This document shows, one piece after another, positions 24,529-36,359 of a stretch of 64,000 bases of DNA (positions are counted from its first letter, which is position 1; every line of letters begins with the position of its first letter). The notes under the pieces were generated by a model, which saw only the letters and a program-made list of their open reading frames with translations, ran no database searches and was not told the origin of the DNA. Made by a program: the position numbers and the translations under genes. Source of the DNA: Bimuria novae-zelandiae CBS 107.79. Lineage: Eukaryota > Ascomycota > Dothideomycetes > Pleosporales > Didymosphaeriaceae. The DNA is taken from positions 123,470 to 187,469 of the forward strand of contig ML976776.1 in the NCBI GenBank assembly GCA_010015655.1, in the 5' to 3' direction.

Positions 24529-25001
24529 TGCGAGATACGAGCGAGGAGGGTGTGTACATATGCAGACGTGGGCAGGGGACGATATTGACGTCTGGTCTGG
24601 TCAGGATGCGAACGGGGAGTGAGGTGCGCGACGGGGAACCTCTGCATGAGACAAAGGGCGTGGGTGTATGATATGTACTGGAGGAGTAGGAATATGCATC
24701 ACAGGCGCAATTGGGCAAGGATACCGATATGGACTTCTCAGCTTCGAAGAATATAGATGCGTTCACCATGCTGAGTTATCGCTTTGTGAGCGTCGGGACG
24801 CCGCCCACCCGCCGTATTAAACCTTCCGTGATACTTTTTGGTTCCTTCCGCCCCTGTGCCTTGTTCAAAGGAAATGCTATCCAAAGGGTATCGTTCCGAC
24901 ATCAGAAATAAGCAGATGCTCAGTCATGCTCCCCTCGTACCCATCTATTCATTCCCTGCCAACCAATTACAACACATCCCTCACATCCACGCCTTCCATC
25001 C
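24529..25001. other. Intergenic region between convergent genes
   Basis: Shared 3' region of bL36m (plus) and the large unknown-function gene (minus). No supported gene or repeat. Confidence 0.6.
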
Positions 25002-27998
25002 TCACCGCCACCCTCGCCGATCCTCATCGTACCGCGAAGTACCATTCCGCGGCATTGACGACTCCCTCACCGGAAAGTCCTGCGGGCTCACAGGAGAATC
25101 ATACGCGTCCCTCTGCATCCGCTCAATGCGCCCCCTCGCCCGCGGCTGCGGACTAATCGGCGTGCCCTCCGGGCTCCTCAGCGGACTCCGGGTCGACACC
25201 GTAGGCCTGGCTGCATAGTCGCTTTCAGTAAGCCGATAGCTATGGTCGGCCTTCTGCTGCGCGAATTCTGCCTGCATATGCTTCTCGTTCTCACGGCGCG
25301 CGTCGAGATTGCGCTGCGCCTGACGCCCATCGCCCCTGCCCACACCCATACTATCGATCTTCTCACCGAGGCGGCGGATCTCGTGATTCATGAGCGTGGC
25401 GCCGTCCAGCGTGGTGCTGTCGAGCTCCTCGGACGTCGCCGCGGGGAGACTCTGCGCCTCGAGTTCGATGGGCTCGCCGCGGATGGGCGTCGGGTCCCAG
25501 GCGCGCTGCCAGCACCACGAGCGCAGCTGCGAGGCTTCCAGCAGCTCCGCCTGGCCATTGGTCACCCACTCGGGACACCGCTTGAGGTCTGTGCAGAGGA
25601 AGTAGCGCACGCCGTCTGTGTGCTTGAGCGACTGGACGTCCAGCGAGAGCGTCGAGAGGACCTGCAGGATGCCGTGGAGGAGGACCCACCGACCGAGGCG
25701 GGCCTCGCGCGGAGTCATGGTCTTGAGGTCTGCGCCGAGCTCGAAGTGCTCGAAGCGGTCGATGAGGGCGTTTGTGCTGAAGGATGAGTCCATTTTCTCG
25801 ATGTTGGTCGCGTCGCTGAAGACAATGGAGAGCTGGAGATGTGTTTTGGCGTCTTTGGTTGTGTCGGTTTTGTTCTTCTTCAGACCGCCAAAAAGGCTCT
25901 TTTTTTGCGTAACGCGCGTCTGCGGTACGTCTCTTGGGAGCAAGGGGTACGCGTGGGGGATGTGCGTGTAGCCGTGTTTGGTGTCCCATGCGACTAGCAT
26001 GTCGGAGAGTGGAAGCTCGGGCAGATTCGCTCGGAAGTCCTCTGTCTTCAGGTTGATCATTTGCCACTTGTTGCCTGGTCGCTCTTCCCGCGCGTCCCAA
26101 GCAACGTCTCGGTTGACGAGGTAGTCGTAGAGCATACCGAAGTCCCGCTGCATGTCCAGAGCGATCTTGCGATTAAACCATGCCTGGCCTTGGTTTGGTG
26201 GCCAGTTGCCATAAATCCCGGTGAGATAGTTGATTAAGAATTGTCGGAAAGCCTGGTAACTTTGATATACCGGTGTACCTGGAAGAATCTCAAAGTCAGT
26301 ACAGGAGTTTGTACGGATCGTGCGAAATGACATCGCGCACACGTTCACGTACCAGCAGCTTTCCCGAGATCTGGCCACACATCGTCAAAATCGAACGTGG
26401 CCAGCTTCTCCTCCGCTTCCATCACCCGCAGTTGGAGTGTCTTCGCTGCGATACCAAGGTTCCTCCTCGTTGCGACCGATAATCTCTTAAAATCTGGGAG
26501 CTCCTCTATTTGCGGGTTCAGTACGCCTGCGAGATGAACAAAGCTTTCCAGGTATCCTTGACGCCATCGCACGTTGTCTTGTTCCGCCCAGGCGAGCAGG
26601 CTGATAGCCTGCTTGATGCTATTTCTGACGTCGTCCAGCTTGTGTTCGGTGAGATAATTGGTAATCATCTGGACGCTGCGCTCGCGTGACGTGAGCCTGG
26701 AGTATTCATTATGATCGAGATCGTACATGACCTCGATCTCAGGCTGGAGCGTTGCCAGCATCTCGTACAGATCAGCTCCTACAATGGGCTTGTTGTGCAG
26801 TAGAGCGATAAAGTTCCGCACAGCGACATGATGAAGCCTCTGGGCTTGCGGTGTCTTTAAATTTGCAGGGGCTGTAAACCATAGCTCATGCGTTGCTTGC
26901 TGCTGCTGAGAAGCTCGGAACGAGGGAGGCGGCGAGGCAGCACCTGGGTGATTGAATTCGGGGTAATATTGCGCTCTTGAGTCGACGGAGTATCCAGGAA
27001 CTCCATAGTACGTCTGATTGATGTTGAAAGGCGGCGGGGACATGCCACCGGGAGAAACCGGGGCCAGCATTTGTCGCTGGCCTGGAGGCAATGGAAAATT
27101 GGGGGAGAAAGATTGCTGGGGGCGAGATGACACAGGGCTACCAAGCGTCCAGTCGTCGTTGTCATCCAGCTGCCCATATAGCAAGGCATTGCTCAACCAA
27201 GTTGAGCCCGCATTTTCAAGCACATCTAGCTCAGCTCTGATCTGTGGTAGCGGGCGCTCCTCATTCATCTGCTCTTCCTTGAAGTAGATGAGCACGGTCC
27301 CCTCCTGCAGGTCCTCATCCTGTCGCAGTCAGCAAGTAGCAACGGACGTTCTTTCAGATTACGTACGAGTTCAAAGCCACCGTAGGGTCTCATACTGTCG
27401 TCGCCACCTTTCCAGATTCTAAAATTCATCCAGCTCCTCTGATGAGGATCACTGGGCCAGTTGAGGCTGGACTCGGCCCTGAAGAGAGGAGGTACCGGTG
27501 TCGAGGAAATGGCTTTCTTGAGTGGGACACCGCCTGTTGGATTGGTATACAATTAGCCTGCGGTTCAGAAGCAGCGGAGCGCCGAAATAACTCACCCCCT
27601 CTCCCGCGCGGTGCTTTTGTATCTTTGCCATTGGCTTGATATTTCGACTTCTCTTTACCAGTGGATGAAGTATCTGAGACAGATTCAGGACGACCGCTCG
27701 AGGTCTTGGAGCGATAGTTTTCAGAATTTGTGTGAGATGTAACAGCTCTCAAATGTAATCTACCCCCACTATCGTTCGTGGAGCTGCTTCTCCGAGAAGT
27801 GGAAACGGTGAGTTGCCTCGTCGGCAGGCCACTCGAGGTCGTGCTTCGCGTGCCGGCGGAGCTTGAGTTCCATTCTGCAAAAGCGTCGTTCGGTCTTCGG
27901 ATGGTCTCGGGCGCTTTCCCTTTTTGCGCGGCCTTCTTCTCCTTCTTCTCAATGTCTTTCACGACAGCCTTGCGACTGCGCGCGCCTCTCGCCGACAT
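25002..27998 (-). CDS. Conserved filamentous-fungal protein of unknown function (possibly DUF8004 family)
   Basis: Predicted exons 27998-27596, 27533-27367, 27319-26353 and 26278-25002 join in frame to 937 residues; introns are 62, 47 and 74 nt. The N-terminus is basic and low in complexity (RSRKAVVKDIEKKEKK), and residues about 50-135 are Ser/Thr-rich. A globular part follows (WMNFRIWKGGDDSMRPYGGFEL, then DLQEGTVLIYFKEEQ), a Pro/Gln-rich linker, and a largely helical central half (WFTAPANLKTPQAQRLHHVA; VYQSYQAFRQFLINYLTGIY). The last 130 residues are charged and probably disordered, with several Ser-Pro sites. No signal peptide or membrane segment was seen. The architecture recalls large ascomycete proteins annotated with DUF8004; that assignment is from memory and unverified. 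Confidence 0.75.
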
Positions 27999-29502
27999 TA
28001 TAGATTAACTGAACCCCGTAGTCCGCCTTCATGCAATTCAAAAATCACTGTGTGCGAGGAAGTCGTTCTAACTGGAAGACGCGACTGCCACAGCTGGATG
28101 GGAAAGAGAGCAGTTAAAGTCCGTTAGGTAGAAGGCGGAGAAATTCAATGTTTCACAGAGCGCCCCACGGATAGCAGACGCTCGCTCGTGGCTTGCGAGG
28201 AGATACAATCGGCGTCGAAGCGTGTGATGTGGGTTGGTGGTGAATGTCGGAGCAAGTGGAAACGCGACGGGGGGTTATTTTGGATATATTGAGCTTCTGA
28301 TCCCGCTTGGGATCCCGCCGGTCAGGTACAACATGCCCCAAACATGAACAGGGTCCTATATTGAGTATAGCACATGCGGAGGCGGTGGAGTTTCGCTCCC
28401 GAGATAAGAAACCCTGCACGGCTGCATCTCCGCTCGAAGGCTGGATATTTTCCCAGACAAAAGCTCCAGGGCACAGTTGAGCCACCGTGGAAGCGAGCCC
28501 AATGCTCGTCTACAGCTGCAAAGGGGACCAATGGCTGAGTCCTCGCATTCATTGCACAGTGACACGAGGGGATCAAACGGCCCAGAGCCCGTCCAGCAGC
28601 GCCTAGAGATAAGGTTTGGATGTTCTCAGTACGGGGCGTCAGCGCCGCAGCAGGCGAAGGAAGGCCAAAAGTATGCGAGGCTCGCCATCGGAAATTGGCC
28701 GTGGACTGGTTGCTGTGCTCGTACGGCGAGTTCACAAAGCCTAACTGCGGGTTGCAGAACAAGGGAGCCAGGGCTGAAAAAGCGACTCAAGCACACTGTT
28801 CCTAAAGCGGACTGGACCCAACGTAGCGGGCGACGACCAGGCACTGGGAATGAGCCATGCCGCAAATTCACAGACCGTGCCGATCGATGCCATCATGTCA
28901 TGAATCACAAAGATATAAATGGTTGCCATGTTCTGTCTCCAACGTGGTGTGGAGCGGTGGGTCCTAGAGCTCAGCCTGGCTCGTGGCCGCGAACGAACGT
29001 CGACCGCTGCACTGGAACCTCCACCACCACCACCACATCTCCATCGCGATAGTTGCCACATCCCAGGACCTTGCTGCATCCCGAGATCGATCTCTGCCCA
29101 CATCCTTCTTCTAGAAACCTGATCCGTCCCTTGTATTGTAGGTTCCTTGGAACGCGGCAACGTCGCCCAGCCACATGGTTTTGCTGCTGCCAGCCACTTC
29201 CCCGCCATGCGCATGCAGGCCCCTCCATGGAGTATTTAATTGTACAGCAAGTTTTCGTGACTTCTACGTCACCTTGCGTGCCACGAGCTCTCGTCTACGC
29301 TGCAGCATTAAAGCCCAACGTTGCACGTATCGGAAGCCGTTGGAAGTCATCATTCTTTCCATTGCTATCATCGTCTGCTGCTTCCCGTCTTACTTGCGCG
29401 GCAGCCTTCCGTCGGTCGCACCAGCTCTTAGCAGCTGACCCACCCCTCTATCATCTTTATACCCTCCCTTTCTCTCACAGTAGCTTTGTAGTAGTCCTCA
29501 GA
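27999..29502. other. Intergenic region, divergent promoters
   Basis: Lies between the minus-strand unknown gene and the plus-strand MARVEL-like gene. Open frames on both strands are short, overlap each other and show no domain. CT-rich stretches precede 29503, as in fungal promoters. Confidence 0.55.
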
Positions 29503-30226
29503 ATGTCGTTCTCCGGCCTGTCCTTCATCCTCTGGAGGATGCTCGAGATCCTCACTCTCATCCCGACCATGGGCATGCTGGTAAGCCCACCAAACACCCA
29601 AGTCTGAGCCTCAGCTGACTGGAATCACCTCAGGCCTGGTTCGTACACATCTACGACAGTCGCGGGTTCCGCACGCCCACCGAAATCCTCGTCCTGTTCA
29701 TAGTATCAACGCTGGGCGTCGCATGGACCATCGGGACGCTCTTTCTTTACAGCCGCGCAAAGCACTCCGCCAGCTTCGTCGCCTTCGTTGACCTCCTCTT
29801 CGTCGGCGCCTTCATCGGCGCCGTCTACGAGCTGCGCGCCATGGGCGACGCCGACTGCTCAAACTGGCGTCGCGGAAACAACCACTCGGCCAGCTTTCTA
29901 GGCGTCACCATCACCGGGGCGTTCCCGAACTTGGACGTTGACAAGTCCTGCGCTATGCTCAAGGCTTCGTGGGTGTTTGGTATCATGTAAGTCTCCCATA
30001 TATTGTGGGATATACGAAGAGTATAGATGCTGACCAGCGCTGTAGTAACTGCATCCTGTTCTTCTTCACCTTTATCCTTGCGCTGCTCGTCCACCGCCAC
30101 TACGACAGCCGTGATCGCGTCGTCGTTAAGCGCGAGACGCACTATCACCACCGGGGCTCGCGCAGTCACCGTTCGCGCTCGCCGCGTCATTCGCATCACA
30201 GCCACCGCTCGCGGTCGTACGTGTAG
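29503..30226 (+). CDS. MARVEL-like four-pass membrane protein
   Basis: Exons 29503-29580, 29634-29986 and 30046-30226 give 203 residues; introns are 53 and 59 nt with CTGAC branch sites. Four hydrophobic segments are visible: about residues 5-30 (ILWRMLEILTLIPTMGMLAW), 43-66 (EILVLFIVSTLGVAWTIGTL), 75-95 (FVAFVDLLFVGAFIGAVYEL) and 143-165 (NCILFFFTFILALLVHRHY). The loop between helices 3 and 4 has two Cys that could pair. The tail is a His/Arg/Ser-rich run (SRSHRSRSPRHSHHSHRSRS), unusual and likely cytosolic. The fold and length fit the fungal MARVEL-domain family, linked to membrane apposition; function here is inferred only. Confidence 0.8.
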
Positions 30227-31135
30227 ACACGGCGACAGCGAATCGTCAGTCGCATCTTCGAATCTTGAGCGGGCGAGCGAGCGAGACATCTTACAACGAC
30301 ATATAATGGATATTTGGGACGTATTATTAGTTTGTTCGCGCATCACGGGCCTTTCACACATCCACGAGGAAGGAAATCTGAATACTGTACAGCGATACGG
30401 TGACACGATTTACGACGACATTGCTTCGCAGCCGTCCCGCTGCCCCATGATCCAAATTTCATGTATTTTCTTTTTTACATATATTTTCATAATTTCTTAG
30501 TTAGTTAGCTACAGCGAAATACCCATTGGCTTCAGGCCTAGATTCCCACGAGTCAATCCCCTCGGCGATGTCCCCGTATTGGGCTTTAGTGAGTCTTTCT
30601 TGTGCCGCGTGCCGGGAATGTCGTGAATGGCATGTGTGATGTGAGGCCAGGATGCTAGGATGCTAAGTTGTAGAAGCGCGCTAGTTAGGGTGGGAAGGCT
30701 ACTTGGACGACATTGGAGGGAAAACTTTGGTGATTACTCGGCGGTACAGCAGAGCGGTTTGATGTAATAACACGGGCTACGCGAATGTTGGGCACTAAAA
30801 GTAAGCATGGAGAGAGGAAGGGAGGATGAAGTGATTTGTATTGTTCAAATATGGTATGCAATCGTCACTGTTCAGTGACTACCCTGACTGCGATCATAAA
30901 GCTTTCTTTTATTGTCTTCAACGATCTGAACAGATCATGCGTGCCGTCATAACTCCTTATCCTCCAAATCACCGGTGAACATAGTTTAGTATGCTGGTGC
31001 AAGCCTCCATCGAGAGCATGCAAGTAGGCCAGCCATGAAGTCCAGTCATGAAGTCCTCAAATTTCACCCATCTGCAAGGCACCACGTAAAAACCGTTCCA
31101 AAACATCGGCACTATAGGACCTCCCGCTCATCTGA

Positions 31136-31160
31136 CACCAACACCAACACCAACACCAAT
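31136..31160 (+). repeat. ACACCA hexamer microsatellite
   Basis: Four consecutive copies of the CAACAC/ACACCA hexamer. Confidence 0.9.
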
Positions 31161-31172
31161 GCAATCATCCAA

Positions 31173-31388
31173 CCATGATCCCAATGCTGTTCTGATCTTT
31201 GAACTGATTCCGTAGAGCGCCGGACGAGATGCAACTTCCTTGTTGAGTTGTTGTTGAGACTCGGTGGGGCACCCGACAGCTTCCTTTCGTTCGAGAAGTC
31301 CATCACATCCAGCCCAAAACTGCCATGACACCAGTGCTGTTCCATCTTTGACCTGACTCCGTAGAGCGCCGGACGGATTGCAGCTTCC
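31173..31388 (+). repeat. Diverged direct repeat pair, about 67 bp each, 150 bp apart
   Basis: Copies at 31173-31239 and 31323-31388 share CCATGA..CCA.TGCTGTTC, ATCTTTGA.CTGA.TCCGTAG and AGCGCCGGACG. Origin unknown. Confidence 0.75.
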
Positions 31389-32164
31389 ACCTCTTTGACC
31401 GTTTCTCCACACCCTGCCATATTTCTAGCGTAAGGGACCCTGTGGCCTCGAACCACACCCTGTACCGTTTCCATGATGTTCAAGCCGATCGAGCTCAACG
31501 CTGCACCGATCCGCAGATCGGGAGCGCCCAGGAGATATACCGGTGTCGATCTCCTGTCCGGTGCCCAGTGTTTTCCACTGTTCCGTTCGCGGGGTGTTGG
31601 TCGTCCGGGGCTGTCGCTGAGGGGTTACGCTGAGCTGATCCGCTGGCGTATTGCAATTGAGTTGGTGGTATTGGAAAGAGTGAACGATTCAAGCCGAAAG
31701 AGGTGGTTGCCTGGTTGGTGGTGCCGACATTATTGGTGCGCATGTGGATACGATGGCTGATGACAACAGGGGCAAGGCTGGCAGCTCAAAGCTCGAGAAA
31801 GGCGGCAGAGTCGCATTTTCACCGTTGAGGACTGCCAAGATAGCACCGAGTGCTACTCAGAATATAGGTGGTGTTGCGACCTGCCAGATTGGTGCTACAC
31901 CGTAGAGCACTAACTGAGATAGTACGAAGTACTACTCAGAAGCTAGGTGATCATGGCACAGGTGTTAGGGCGAGAGCCCTGTCATGCGCTCATATTGAAG
32001 GCAAGAGATGTGCGGACGGCTGTAGCGACTGCACTGTTAGCAGTGGTGACAGGTGAAAGTGAAGGTGACGTACCTAAGGCTGACTTGCAGTCGCACAAGC
32101 CAAGTAGGTGCCGTCCATCTTCAGCTGGGCTTGATAGCTGCAGCAGAGAAGATAGCTGACGGTG

Positions 32165-32319
32165 GCAGATAGCGGCAGACACTGCGCCTAGAAGAAGAGA
32201 GGGTGTGGAGTGTGGAGTAGAAGAGAGAGTCTAGCAGATAGCGGCAGAGACTGCGCCTGGAAGAAGAGAGGGTGTGGAGTGTGGAGTGTGGAGTGTGGAG
32301 TAGAAGAGAGAGTCTGGCA
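32165..32319 (+). repeat. Tandem repeat, about 69-85 bp unit with inner GTGTGGA array
   Basis: Two adjacent units starting GCAGATAGCGGCAGA; the second is longer because the inner 8-mer GTGTGGAG/GTGTGGAGT is expanded from two to four copies. Confidence 0.85.
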
Positions 32320-32973
32320 GGGCAGGCGGGCTTTATATACTTGAGCGTGCGCCGCCAGTCAGTAGCGTCTCGCTTAAAGGCTTGGCTCTGATAGACAACG
32401 AGGTGAAGCAGGTGAGAGAAAGGCGTGGAAAGGTGGCGAAGGCAGGTAGCGGGTTGAGTCGGTGTGTGCTTCACCTGAAGGCTTCAACCGCCAGGTATTT
32501 GCCTTCACTAAGATTTGGTCGCTAAGCGAAATACACGAGCATCATCAAATTATTACAACGTGAGAAGTAGTAAGGGAGTCAAGCGTTTTTGAATAAGCAC
32601 TAACTTCGTTGGCGGCAAGATCAAGGCAAGGCATGAAGCGCTCGATGGGCGATACGGAATTAGATGTAGGACGCCATAGAGATTCCCAACTTCCCAGAAT
32701 CGAGCTCACATATAGTAAAGTCTTCGTTTCGAATAGGCAATCGTTGAGCTGCGATTGTTTCAAGCCATTGAAGTATAAACACTCTTCACTACCAAGATGA
32801 GAATCAGTCGACTTGAGCATACCACGCAGACTGAGTGTGGAACGTAGTCAAGCCTGCGAGTTACTCGTAAAACTTGGGACAGTATTGGTCTGAATACTCG
32901 CAGTGAGACGCACATGTCATATAAACATCCATTAATTCTTCTTCTAACGCTACCATCTACTCTCACCACTCCT

Positions 32974-33787
32974 TCACCTAGTCCAAACCTTCGGACCAGG
33001 CGGCGTATACGACGTCGGCACAGGATAATATATATTCAACATAATACCCGGATCCGTCGCCTTATACGCACCCGGGAAGCTCACAAGCGGGCCAGGCGAC
33101 CCATTCCCGCCATTCTACACTGGTTAGCAAACTCTTCCGTCCCACCAACCCCCCACCCCAGCACTCCATTTAGGAAAGAGATAAGGGAGGAAAGACTCAC
33201 GATAACTTTCACCTGCGCACAGCTAATATAAAATTGCGCCCCACCCGCCGCGCCCGCAGAATGCAGCGCAATATGCTCCACCCTAAACAGATACTCTCCA
33301 CTCGGCAAGTTCTTAGGAATCGGCACCGAGACCTGCGCCTTTCCCTGCGACGGCCACGTCAGCCCGCCCGCGCCGATGGTAGGACCCTGTTCGAAGATCT
33401 TGAACCACACATTGCCGCTGCCGTCCCAGGACGCGGGCCATGTAGAATTGCAGGGTGCCGGGGTGCGAGATGGAGGATTGAACTGTGAAGCCGATGGACG
33501 AGCCGGCGGCGACTTCGTAGGTGGCGGGCATGCCGCTGCCGGGGGAGAGCTCGTAGCAGCGGATCGCGTTGGAGGTGACCTGGTCGAGTTGGGTAAGTAG
33601 ATAGATCGATTGATAGGGGATGCAGGAGGGGGAAAAGTACATCTGTCACGGGGCCGTTGCTCTGGTAGTTTGAGGTCTTGCGGACGTATTGCCACGCGGG
33701 CGTTGCAGAACCTCCAGCCACGAGCGCTGGGAAGGTGTAGTGTGCTGAGGCCGTAGCGCCGAGCAGGAGCGCACCGAGGAATCTCAT
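32974..33787 (-). pseudogene. AA9 lytic polysaccharide monooxygenase, frameshifted
   Basis: Segments 33787-33641, 33579-33201 and 33114-32974 encode an AA9 (formerly GH61) enzyme, a secreted copper monooxygenase that cleaves cellulose or similar glycans. The signal peptide MRFLGALLLGATASA ends before HYTFPALV, so His1 of the copper brace is kept. GPVTDVTSNAIRCYELSPG, SISHPGTLQFYMA (second His) and the QFYISCAQ block are present, and the tail [19 protein letters not shown] is intact. Near 33435, after FYMAR, the frame shifts: the following SWDGSGNVWFKI is in another frame, and total exon length is 3n+1. No intron can repair it. The cause is a real mutation or a sequence error. Apart from this it would be about 220 residues, a normal single-domain AA9. 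Confidence 0.85.
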
Positions 33788-34514
33788 CTTGTCGACTTTC
33801 AAGGACCGCTGTGGTGCTGTCCGTCTAAAATGTAATCGGGAGTCCTAGGGGTAGTGTCCGTTTAGGAAAGAGATATGCACTTTATATACGCACTCTCTCT
33901 CCTGCTCTGCCGGGGACTCACCTAGATTGCGGGCAATCTCGTATAGATGAAATCTTTGGAACCTCAAAAGAATCACTGGTGGAGGGTTTCAAATGTAGGA
34001 GCCTAGAATAACTGAGGTGATCACGGGCACCGATCGCGATGTACTTTGGTTGCGCTTGGACACAACTAGACTTTGGAGAAGACAGTGTTTAAGTGTTGAA
34101 AGGGAACCGCGATACAGCCGGCCTAGAGCAATGAGATAATACATGCAGGAGAATGAGGCGCGTGACACGAAGCCCGAATGAGCCACCTTCGACCATTCGA
34201 AAGCTGAAAACAGGCAGCCAATACAAAGATCATGGAACCAAAGGTATCGGCAAACGGAAATAGTTATGGCGCAAGTCTGTTATATTGGACACAAATGCGA
34301 TATTGTGCCCGATGATGTACGAGTACACAGACGAACAGCTCGAAACACTGTACCCAACTGGGAGTCCAGACCAGTGGCAATGACAATACACGCTATAGTA
34401 CATATCCTATTGCAACAAAGCTCTGGTTCACGTCAGTGCTTCTCCACCAACCCGAGCCCAGCAATGCTTCCGCAGAACTTACCCTCATAACAAAAGAACG
34501 CATCCTTCGACTGC
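33788..34514. other. Intergenic region upstream of AA9 gene
   Basis: Promoter side of the AA9 gene and 3' side of COX10. No gene supported; a TATATA-type box is visible near 33890. Confidence 0.5.
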
Positions 34515-36149
34515 TCATTTGGCAGTTCTCTCGACAGCAGCCCCGACCTTCTCTTCTTTCTCCTCCAACTCCCCAACCTCATAATAAAGCTCATCCTCAT
34601 CCACCGGGGGATATCCCACAATGCTCCTCCACACCCTCTCCCCCAACCCTTTCTTCTGCGCCATCGCCAGCACCATCACAATTGGCAAGTGCCAAACACT
34701 CGCCCAAAACAGTCCCCTCGCGGTCCCCTTATGCCCCTGCTCCTTCCAAAACTGCACCGCTCTCCACGCCATCCACCCGTTGACCGCACTACTAGTAGCG
34801 ACGAAGCTCCAATCGGTCACACCGCACCAGCTCAAGCCGATGCAAACGGGAAACATGAGGAGCGCGTACCGCAGCGCGACGCGACCGTTCTGCGCGGGGT
34901 TGACCCACGCGAGCATGCGGTACCCCGCGTTGCGGTACTCGTCGCGGATAGACCATGATAGCGAGTTGAAGTGCGGAAACTGCCAGGCAAACAGGAGCGC
35001 GGCGAAGAGCCAGCCGCCGGCGCTCTGCTCGCCGAAGAGAAGCTCTTTCCAGTCGCCGTCGTGGGCGCACTGACCGGCGGCAGCGGTCCAGCCCATCAGC
35101 GGGGGAATGCCGCCGACGATGGCGCCGATCCACGTGTTGATTACGTGCATGCGTTTTAGGGGCGTATAGCACCCTGCGTAGAGCACGATGTTAGAGAAGC
35201 CGAGGAAGGCCGTGGTGGGGTTGACGCCGTAGTAAAGCGCGCCTGTGCCGATGACGCCGCATGCGATGGCGAAGACGGTGGCGCCGCGCGTGCTGATCAG
35301 TTTGCGCACGAGCGGGCGGTTCCGTGTGCGGCTCATTTTGGCATCGTGCGCAGGCTCCATGAGCATATTGAAGGCATTCGCCGAGGCCGAGCATAGCGCC
35401 GTTCCTGAAGTGAGGAAGAACAGTGTAAGGGCGGAGAGCGAAGGGGTGGCGGTTGCGGCCGGGGCGAGGAGGCCAGGCACGGGGTATATCGAGTAGGCAG
35501 CTGTCGCTGTGAGTACAACAAGAAACGAAAGTCTTGGTTTCGATAAGGAGAGGTATGTCGCAAAGATGCGTTTGAGCGATCGTTGCGGCAGCTTCGACGA
35601 GAGGTCTGCCAACTGCGCGGACGCGTCCAGCGCGATTGGGTAGCTATTGGGGCTGTTGTGTGCCTCCTCCAGCTCTTTCCTCCTCTTTCTCCGTCGATGT
35701 GGAAGCACTTCTTCCGCCGATGCTTCCAGCGGCTCGGATGCCGTGGCGTCGTGGCTTGGTGCGGTCGTCCCGGCTCTGGCCGAAGCAATTGAACTCTGCA
35801 TCTCTCTTCGTAGCCGCGCATGTTTCAATGTGAAGTTCGTCCAGAAGTAGTCCTTGCTAAACGAGGTCCTGCTCTTCCCTACTGCTACCGCGTGCCGACT
35901 CGAGGACATGCTTGAGAAAGGTTGCCGGCGAGGCATTGGCGACCGCGCAAGCTTGAACAGGCATTGTGAACACACAGAGCCTGAATCTTGGGCGAGAATC
36001 AATCGAATTGGCGGCGCTCGGAGGCTCATCGCGCGTCGTGGGTGAGCTCCAACTTTTTTCCCGCCTGCAGGCCCTGAGATGCACGATGCAACGCGCGTGG
36101 AGTGACGCGCCAAGGTCGGCTTCAGTCGGGCCGGATCGCCATTACGCAT
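34515..36149 (-). CDS. COX10: Protoheme IX farnesyltransferase, mitochondrial (haem O synthase)
   Basis: Single exon, 544 residues. The enzyme adds a farnesyl group to haem B to make haem O, the first step to haem A for cytochrome c oxidase, in the inner mitochondrial membrane. The UbiA-type prenyl-diphosphate site reads NAFNMLMEPAHDAKMSRTRNRPL (Asp-rich motif near residue 260), and a second conserved loop reads YTPLKR..NTWIGAIVGGIPPLMGW. Seven to nine hydrophobic helices follow residue 195. The first 100 residues are Arg/Ser-rich, as expected for mitochondrial import; the ATG at residue 41 (36029) is an alternative start. An acidic C-terminal tail (DEDELYYEVGELEEKEEK) is present. Length is typical of filamentous fungi. 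Confidence 0.95.
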   Translation of the reverse strand: MRNGDPARLKPTLARHSTRVASCISGPAGGKKVGAHPRRAMSLRAPPIRLILAQDSGSVCSQCLFKLARSPMPRRQPFSSMSSSRHAVAVGKSRTSFSKDYFWTNFTLKHARLRREMQSSIASARAGTTAPSHDATASEPLEASAEEVLPHRRRKRRKELEEAHNSPNSYPIALDASAQLADLSSKLPQRSLKRIFATYLSLSKPRLSFLVVLTATAAYSIYPVPGLLAPAATATPSLSALTLFFLTSGTALCSASANAFNMLMEPAHDAKMSRTRNRPLVRKLISTRGATVFAIACGVIGTGALYYGVNPTTAFLGFSNIVLYAGCYTPLKRMHVINTWIGAIVGGIPPLMGWTAAAGQCAHDGDWKELLFGEQSAGGWLFAALLFAWQFPHFNSLSWSIRDEYRNAGYRMLAWVNPAQNGRVALRYALLMFPVCIGLSWCGVTDWSFVATSSAVNGWMAWRAVQFWKEQGHKGTARGLFWASVWHLPIVMVLAMAQKKGLGERVWRSIVGYPPVDEDELYYEVGELEEKEEKVGAAVERTAK

Positions 36150-36359
36150 GATAACTTACGGGACTCGATTGGAGGACAGGTGCACCATTTCACAGATAGC
36201 ATTACACGCAGCATCAGGTACATGTTGAAATGTAGGCCGCATCGGCTAATATACATTGCTCAACCAAGTCTAGTCTTGCCTTCCAGCGCCCGAATTAATG
36301 TAAGACGGAAAGAAGTCATCATCTCCTGGTTCTCCATCATCGAAAGGGAGAATCGGCTC

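Larger units (their letters stand above)
30227..32973. other. Long intergenic region with several small repeats
   Basis: About 2.7 kb without a supported gene. It contains a CAACAC microsatellite (31136-31160), a diverged direct repeat (31173-31239 and 31323-31388) and a tandem repeat (32165-32319). Short open frames lack domains. Confidence 0.6.

Noticed and set aside
25242..26100. Open frames antisense or out of frame to the 937-residue gene
   Set aside because: The real frame joins four exons into one continuous protein; the others have shadow composition.
28477..29607. Overlapping open frames on both strands upstream of the MARVEL-like gene
   Set aside because: No domains, mutually overlapping, and no splice signals that extend them.
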